Under the pieces are notes generated by a model. It was not told the origin of the DNA and did no database searches. It saw only the letters and a list, made by a program, of their open reading frames with translations. A stretch of DNA of 18,556 nucleotides, from assembly GCA_945788155.1 (NCBI GenBank), contig CALZKX010000324.1, forward strand, positions 1 to 18,556. The letters run 5' to 3'. Within the stretch, counting starts at the first letter, position 1. Every line of letters begins with the position of its first letter. Origin of the DNA: an uncultured Flavobacteriaceae bacterium (GTDB lineage Bacteria > Bacteroidota > Bacteroidia > Flavobacteriales > Flavobacteriaceae). Of this stretch, positions 15,705 to 18,556 are shown piece after piece. Position numbers and translations under genes: made by a program.

Positions 15705-16579
15705 TAAAAGAGTGGATAGAGGAATATAATCCCCAAAATGAGGAAGAAATATTATCAGCATTACGAGAAATAATGCAAGAAATTACTTTAGCAGGTTTAT
15801 CAAGAACTGATTTTTTTGAGAAAGCAGCTTTTTATGGAGGAACCGCTCTCCGGATTTTTTATGGACTGGATAGATATTCAGAAGATTTGGATTTTTCTTT
15901 ACTTAAACCTGATTCTAATTTTTCAATTGAGCCATATTTCAAAGCCGTTTTAGATGAATTTAAGTCCTTAGGACTAACCGTTAGTATTAAGGAAAAGAAA
16001 AAAACTAAACAAACAGCTATTGATTCTGCTTTTCTAAAAACTGAAACAATATGGCAAGAAATTATACTCGAAGACATCATCAAAGAAGCAGGAGTGCGTT
16101 CTAACAAGACTTTAAAAATAAAAATAGAAGTTGATCGACAGCCTCCATTGAATTTCAAAACCGAAGAAAAGTTATTACTCCGCCCATTTTCTTTTTACGT
16201 GAAATGTTTTGCTAAACCAAGTTTATTTGCGGGTAAAATGCATGCCCTGCTATTTAGAAAGTGGAAAAATAGAGTCAAAGGAAGGGATTGGTATGACTTA
16301 GAATGGTATATCAAACAAGGAATCCCTTTGGATGTAATTCATTTCCTAACTAGAGCAAAAGATACAAACGACTGGCAAGATGATAGTATTTCTAATGAAC
16401 ATATTATCGAGCTATTAGACACCAAAATCAAATCAGTTTCTTTTAGCAGGATTAAAGAGGATGTTGTTAGGTTTATTCAAAATGATGATGACTTAAATAT
16501 TTGGAGCCCTAAATATTTCAAAGATTTAATAGAAAAAATTAAATTTGAGAATACTAAACAACAAAGTCCAAGTTTATAA
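15701..16579 (+). CDS. abiEii: AbiEii-type nucleotidyltransferase toxin
   Basis: This 292-residue protein is of the AbiEii / COG2253 nucleotidyltransferase family. The polymerase-beta-like motif is visible: GGTALRI at 46-52, then RYSEDLDFS with Asp62 and Asp64 as metal ligands, and a third acidic strand LKIKIEVD at 138-145. The family-specific C-terminal motifs LFAGKMHALLFR (Lys179) and KGRDWYDLEWY (Arg195, Asp196, Asp199) are intact. AbiEii of Streptococcus is a GTP-binding bacteriostatic toxin, and mycobacterial MenT relatives add nucleotides to tRNA 3' ends. The same chemistry is likely here and could give phage defence by abortive infection. The last 12 residues, FENTKQQSPSL preceded by a shared Lys/Phe turn, come from the right direct repeat and look like an acquired tail. 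It overlaps abiEi by four bases. Confidence 0.88.
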   Translation: MIKEWIEEYNPQNEEEILSALREIMQEITLAGLSRTDFFEKAAFYGGTALRIFYGLDRYSEDLDFSLLKPDSNFSIEPYFKAVLDEFKSLGLTVSIKEKKKTKQTAIDSAFLKTETIWQEIILEDIIKEAGVRSNKTLKIKIEVDRQPPLNFKTEEKLLLRPFSFYVKCFAKPSLFAGKMHALLFRKWKNRVKGRDWYDLEWYIKQGIPLDVIHFLTRAKDTNDWQDDSISNEHIIELLDTKIKSVSFSRIKEDVVRFIQNDDDLNIWSPKYFKDLIEKIKFENTKQQSPSL

Positions 16580-16596
16580 AATTAGTATTAGTTAAC
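16544..16596 (+). repeat. Right direct repeat (attR-like)
   Basis: This is the partner of 14803-14855 at an offset of 1741 bases, 48/53 identical. It contains the last codons and stop of abiEii (stop 16577-16579). Immediately after it lies GTTTAAAC (16597-16604), a short palindrome not found at the left copy. The remainder of the gap to 16713 holds no feature I can support beyond an 8-bp TATCGATA palindrome at 16653-16660. Confidence 0.85.
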
Positions 16597-16713
16597 GTTT
16601 AAACTATTGATTTTTGGATTTAAAAAACTAACTTAGGTCGCTTATTGTATGATATCGATAATTAAAAAATCCATATCAAAACATTATGCTTCATTATGAC
16701 AAACCACTAACCA

Positions 16714-17502
16714 ATGATTAAATTCTTTAGACATATACGCCAAAACTTGCTTATGGAAAACAAAACTGGAAAGTATTTTAAATATGCAATTGGTGAAATT
16801 ATTCTTGTTGTGATTGGAATTTTAATTGCATTACAAATAAACAACTGGAACACCCATAGAATTGAGCGATTAAAAGAAGATAGTTACTTGGTTAATTTAA
16901 AACGAGATTTAAATAATCAATTGCAGATGATAGAAAGGAATCTTAGTGGTGAGGAATTTATATATAACAGTCTAACTAAAGCTAAAAGCAACTTTGAAAA
17001 ATATAAAAAATTCAGAGCTATAAAAGAAGATATCGTCTTGATTTCGTCAATGAATGATAGATATACATTTACAATTACCAGTCCTACTTATACGGAACTT
17101 TTATCCACAGGAAATTTAGATTTAATTACCAACAAAACTTTTAAAACTCAAATGGTCAAATATTACGAGGAATTAGAATTGACAAGTCAGGTAATACAGA
17201 ACAATAATAACCACAAGGATAATGTTGTTAATCCCATGGCGCTCTCAATTCTTGAAATTATCGGTGGCAACGATCCAGAGTCAGTTTACAAAGGATTAAC
17301 CTCGACATTTGACAATTATGAAACACCAGAAGAAGTTATGGCCATTATTAAGACCACTATTTCCAAACCAAGAAATCAATTAATTCTGTTAAATATGATG
17401 CGATTTAGAAGATTGGTTGCTGATACTCATATTCTCAGACTGAAACTTGCGAAAACTCAAACCGAAAAACTATTAAATCTTTTAGCATCAAACAATAAAT
17501 AA
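16714..17502 (+). CDS. DUF6090 family membrane protein
   Basis: This 262-residue protein starts with the hallmark of DUF6090 proteins: a basic amphipathic N-terminus (MIKFFRHIRQNLLMENKTGKY) followed by one membrane segment at about 25-42 (AIGEIILVVIGILIALQINNWN). A helical, charged region follows (about 46-90, possible coiled coil) and then a mostly helical C-terminal domain. The family is common, often in several copies, in flavobacteria and has no assigned function that I know of. Topology suggests a single-pass inner-membrane protein with the long domain outside the cytoplasm; this is inference. It lies just beyond the right repeat of the abiE island and before a palindromic repeat, in a gene-poor stretch that may be a site of gene turnover. 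No clear promoter was seen. Confidence 0.8.
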   Translation: MIKFFRHIRQNLLMENKTGKYFKYAIGEIILVVIGILIALQINNWNTHRIERLKEDSYLVNLKRDLNNQLQMIERNLSGEEFIYNSLTKAKSNFEKYKKFRAIKEDIVLISSMNDRYTFTITSPTYTELLSTGNLDLITNKTFKTQMVKYYEELELTSQVIQNNNNHKDNVVNPMALSILEIIGGNDPESVYKGLTSTFDNYETPEEVMAIIKTTISKPRNQLILLNMMRFRRLVADTHILRLKLAKTQTEKLLNLLASNNK

Positions 17503-17554
17503 CGAAAGCACAACTATAGCTATAAGTAACCGTTTTTTCTCGCCTATTTCTTAA

Positions 17555-17572
17555 TCCCGATAGCTATCGGGA
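17555..17572. repeat. Perfect 18-bp palindrome, second copy of the guaA-end repeat
   Basis: TCCCGATAGCTATCGGGA is fully self-complementary and differs at one base from the inner palindrome at 3110-3127. It lies in the gap between the DUF6090 gene and mazG. A separate palindrome TATAGCTATA is at 17515-17524. No T-tract follows either one. Confidence 0.75.
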
Positions 17573-17646
17573 CACGCAACTACCCATAACCGAGACCGAT
17601 AAGCGTAACTTCAATTGTTCCCTTAAAATTCTAAATCTAAAAAGTT

Positions 17647-17654
17647 TATTTTTG
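17647..17654 (+). promoter_or_regulatory. -7 promoter box of mazG
   Basis: TATTTTTG matches TAnnTTTG exactly, 20 bases before ATG 17675. Its last G is the first base of an in-frame GTG, which therefore cannot be the translation start if this promoter is used. No TTG is seen at the usual -33 spacing. Confidence 0.5.
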
Positions 17655-17674
17655 TGCTTTTAAGAATCATAAAA

Positions 17675-18448
17675 ATGAATTCCAGAAAAGACCAACTTAA
17701 AGCATTTGATAGATTATTAACCATAATGGACGAGTTGCGAGAGCAATGTCCTTGGGATAAAAAACAAACCATGCAAACCTTACGTCACTTAACGATTGAG
17801 GAAACTTACGAATTAGGTGATGCGATTCTAGATAACGACTTACAAGAAATTAAAGGTGAATTAGGAGATTTATTATTGCACATTGTATTCTATGCAAGAA
17901 TTGGCAGCGAAACCAAAGATTTTGATATTGCCGATGTGACCAACGCTATTTGCGAAAAGTTGATTAATAGACATCCACATATTTATGGAGATGTAAAAGT
18001 AAAAGATGAAGAAGAGGTCAAACAAAACTGGGAGAATTTAAAACTTAAAGAAGGCAAAAAAAGTGTTTTAGAAGGTGTTCCAAAAAGCTTACCTGCTTTA
18101 GTAAAGGCAAGTAGAATTCAAGATAAAGTGGCTGGTGTTGGATTTGATTGGGAAGAACCCAACCAAGTTTGGGAAAAAGTAGAAGAAGAACTTAAAGAAT
18201 TTAAATATGAGGTAAAAAAAGGCAACCAAGACGCTATTGAAAACGAATTTGGCGATGTACTTTTCTCCATGATAAATTACGCACGCTTCCTTAAAATAAA
18301 CCCAGAAAACGCTTTAGAGCGTACCAATAAAAAATTTATTAAACGATTTCAGTATCTTGAAGAAAAAGCAAAAACACTAAACAAACCACTAAAAGACATG
18401 ACCTTGGCCGAAATGGATGTGTTTTGGGAAGAAGCTAAAACTTTATAA
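17675..18448 (+). CDS. mazG: Nucleoside triphosphate pyrophosphohydrolase MazG
   Basis: MazG hydrolyses (d)NTPs, including non-canonical ones, to monophosphates and pyrophosphate. In E. coli it also lowers ppGpp. The 257-residue protein has the usual tandem MazG domains. The first carries CPWDKKQT (25-32) and the metal-binding signature IEETYE (Glu42, Glu43, Glu46) with GELGD (Glu62, Asp65). The linker contains the typical PKSLPALVKASRIQDK. The second domain has KVEEELKEFK and NEFGDVLFSMINYARFL, a full second set of acidic residues. The upstream GTG at 17654 lies in the -7 box and adds seven residues unlike the family, so ATG 17675 is chosen. The oxidoreductase gene follows after 12 bases. 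Confidence 0.95.
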   Translation: MNSRKDQLKAFDRLLTIMDELREQCPWDKKQTMQTLRHLTIEETYELGDAILDNDLQEIKGELGDLLLHIVFYARIGSETKDFDIADVTNAICEKLINRHPHIYGDVKVKDEEEVKQNWENLKLKEGKKSVLEGVPKSLPALVKASRIQDKVAGVGFDWEEPNQVWEKVEEELKEFKYEVKKGNQDAIENEFGDVLFSMINYARFLKINPENALERTNKKFIKRFQYLEEKAKTLNKPLKDMTLAEMDVFWEEAKTL

Positions 18449-18460
18449 CCATATTAATAT

Positions 18461-18556
18461 TTGAAAGAAACAGCAATAATAATTGGCGCAGGACCAGCAG
18501 GATTAACAGCAGCCTATGAACTGGTTACCAGAACCAATATTAAACCTATAGTCCTA
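18461..18556 (+). CDS. N-terminal fragment of an FAD/NAD(P)-dependent oxidoreductase
   Basis: The frame runs off the right edge after 32 codons. The dinucleotide-binding motif AIIIGAGPAGLTAAYEL (GxGxxG Rossmann loop) followed by KPIVL marks the start of a flavoprotein of the amine oxidase / protoporphyrinogen oxidase / UDP-galactopyranose mutase-like group; which one cannot be decided from this part. An in-frame TAA at 18455-18457 leaves only one codon before TTG 18461, and no ATG occurs before the Rossmann strand, so TTG is the probable start. It is 12 bases after the mazG stop and probably co-transcribed with it. Confidence 0.75.
   Translation, partial: MKETAIIIGAGPAGLTAAYELVTRTNIKPIVL

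Larger units (their letters stand above)
14803..16596 (+). mobile_element. Putative non-autonomous abiE island bounded by direct repeats
   Basis: The segment between two 53-bp direct repeats holds only the abiEi-abiEii pair and its control region. The left repeat covers the 3' end of the FabK/NMO gene and the right repeat covers the 3' end of the toxin gene. This resembles attL and attR of an element inserted in a gene's 3' end. No integrase, transposase or terminal inverted repeats are present, so mobility would have to come from elsewhere or be historical. The boundaries are as read; the mechanism is inference. Confidence 0.5.

Noticed and set aside
17654..17674. GTG as start codon of mazG
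   Set aside because: It begins on the last base of the -7 box TATTTTTG, upstream of any possible transcription start from that promoter, and adds residues outside the MazG family.

Overview
The window looks like chromosome of a member of the Flavobacteriaceae (phylum Bacteroidota). The DNA is AT-rich. Promoters have the Bacteroidota -7 form TAnnTTTG instead of a sigma-70 -10 box, and Shine-Dalgarno sequences are essentially absent. One secreted protease ends in a type IX secretion (T9SS) sorting domain, one small lipoprotein carries a flavobacterial-type surface-export signal, and one protein belongs to a family (DUF6090) I know mainly from flavobacteria. The genus cannot be fixed from the sequence alone.

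Layout from left to right. (1) 3-1469: tail of an unidentified gene, then a PLP-dependent group II decarboxylase. (2) 1562-5954: guaA (GMP synthase), a palindromic repeat, a secreted four-LysM protein with a periplasmic-binding-like domain, a secreted DUF922 HExxH protein and a DUF3820 protein joined by a TAATG overlap. (3) 6046-6300, minus strand: an orphan 84-residue lipoprotein. (4) 6563-10987: pyrG (CTP synthase), yidC (membrane insertase) and a secreted MORN_2/YwqK-like repeat protein, with intrinsic terminators after yidC and after the repeat protein. (5) 11065-14838: mnmA, a T9SS-exported subtilisin-like protease and a FabK/nitronate-monooxygenase-type flavoprotein, tightly spaced and probably one transcript. 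(6) 14803-16596: a compact AbiE-type toxin-antitoxin module. (7) 16714-18556: a DUF6090 membrane protein, mazG and the first 32 codons of an FAD/NAD(P) oxidoreductase. No stretch of 300 bases or more lacks a gene. No rRNA, tRNA, CRISPR array, integrase or transposase was seen.

Most of the window is housekeeping: nucleotide amidotransferases (guaA, pyrG), tRNA thiolation (mnmA), membrane biogenesis (yidC) and nucleotide-pool cleaning (mazG). These are interleaved with cell-envelope genes. The accessory insertion is the abiE pair. A 53-bp imperfect direct repeat (48/53 identical, with a 22-bp exact core) brackets the module at a spacing of 1741 bp. The left copy covers the last 12 codons of the FabK/NMO gene and the right copy covers the last 12 codons of the toxin gene, so both proteins end in Q-x-SPSL. 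This is the geometry of site-specific insertion into the 3' end of a protein gene that restores the target reading frame, yet no recombinase is present. Upstream of abiEi, two near-identical 21-bp inverted repeats lie exactly 63 bp apart centre to centre and flank a recognisable promoter, a good candidate for cooperative autorepression by the antitoxin.

Two start codons were moved because the upstream alternatives fall inside promoter -7 boxes: guaA to ATG 1562 (not TTG 1556) and mazG to ATG 17675 (not GTG 17654). The guaA and mnmA -7 boxes lie so close to their ATGs that leaderless or nearly leaderless transcripts are predicted.
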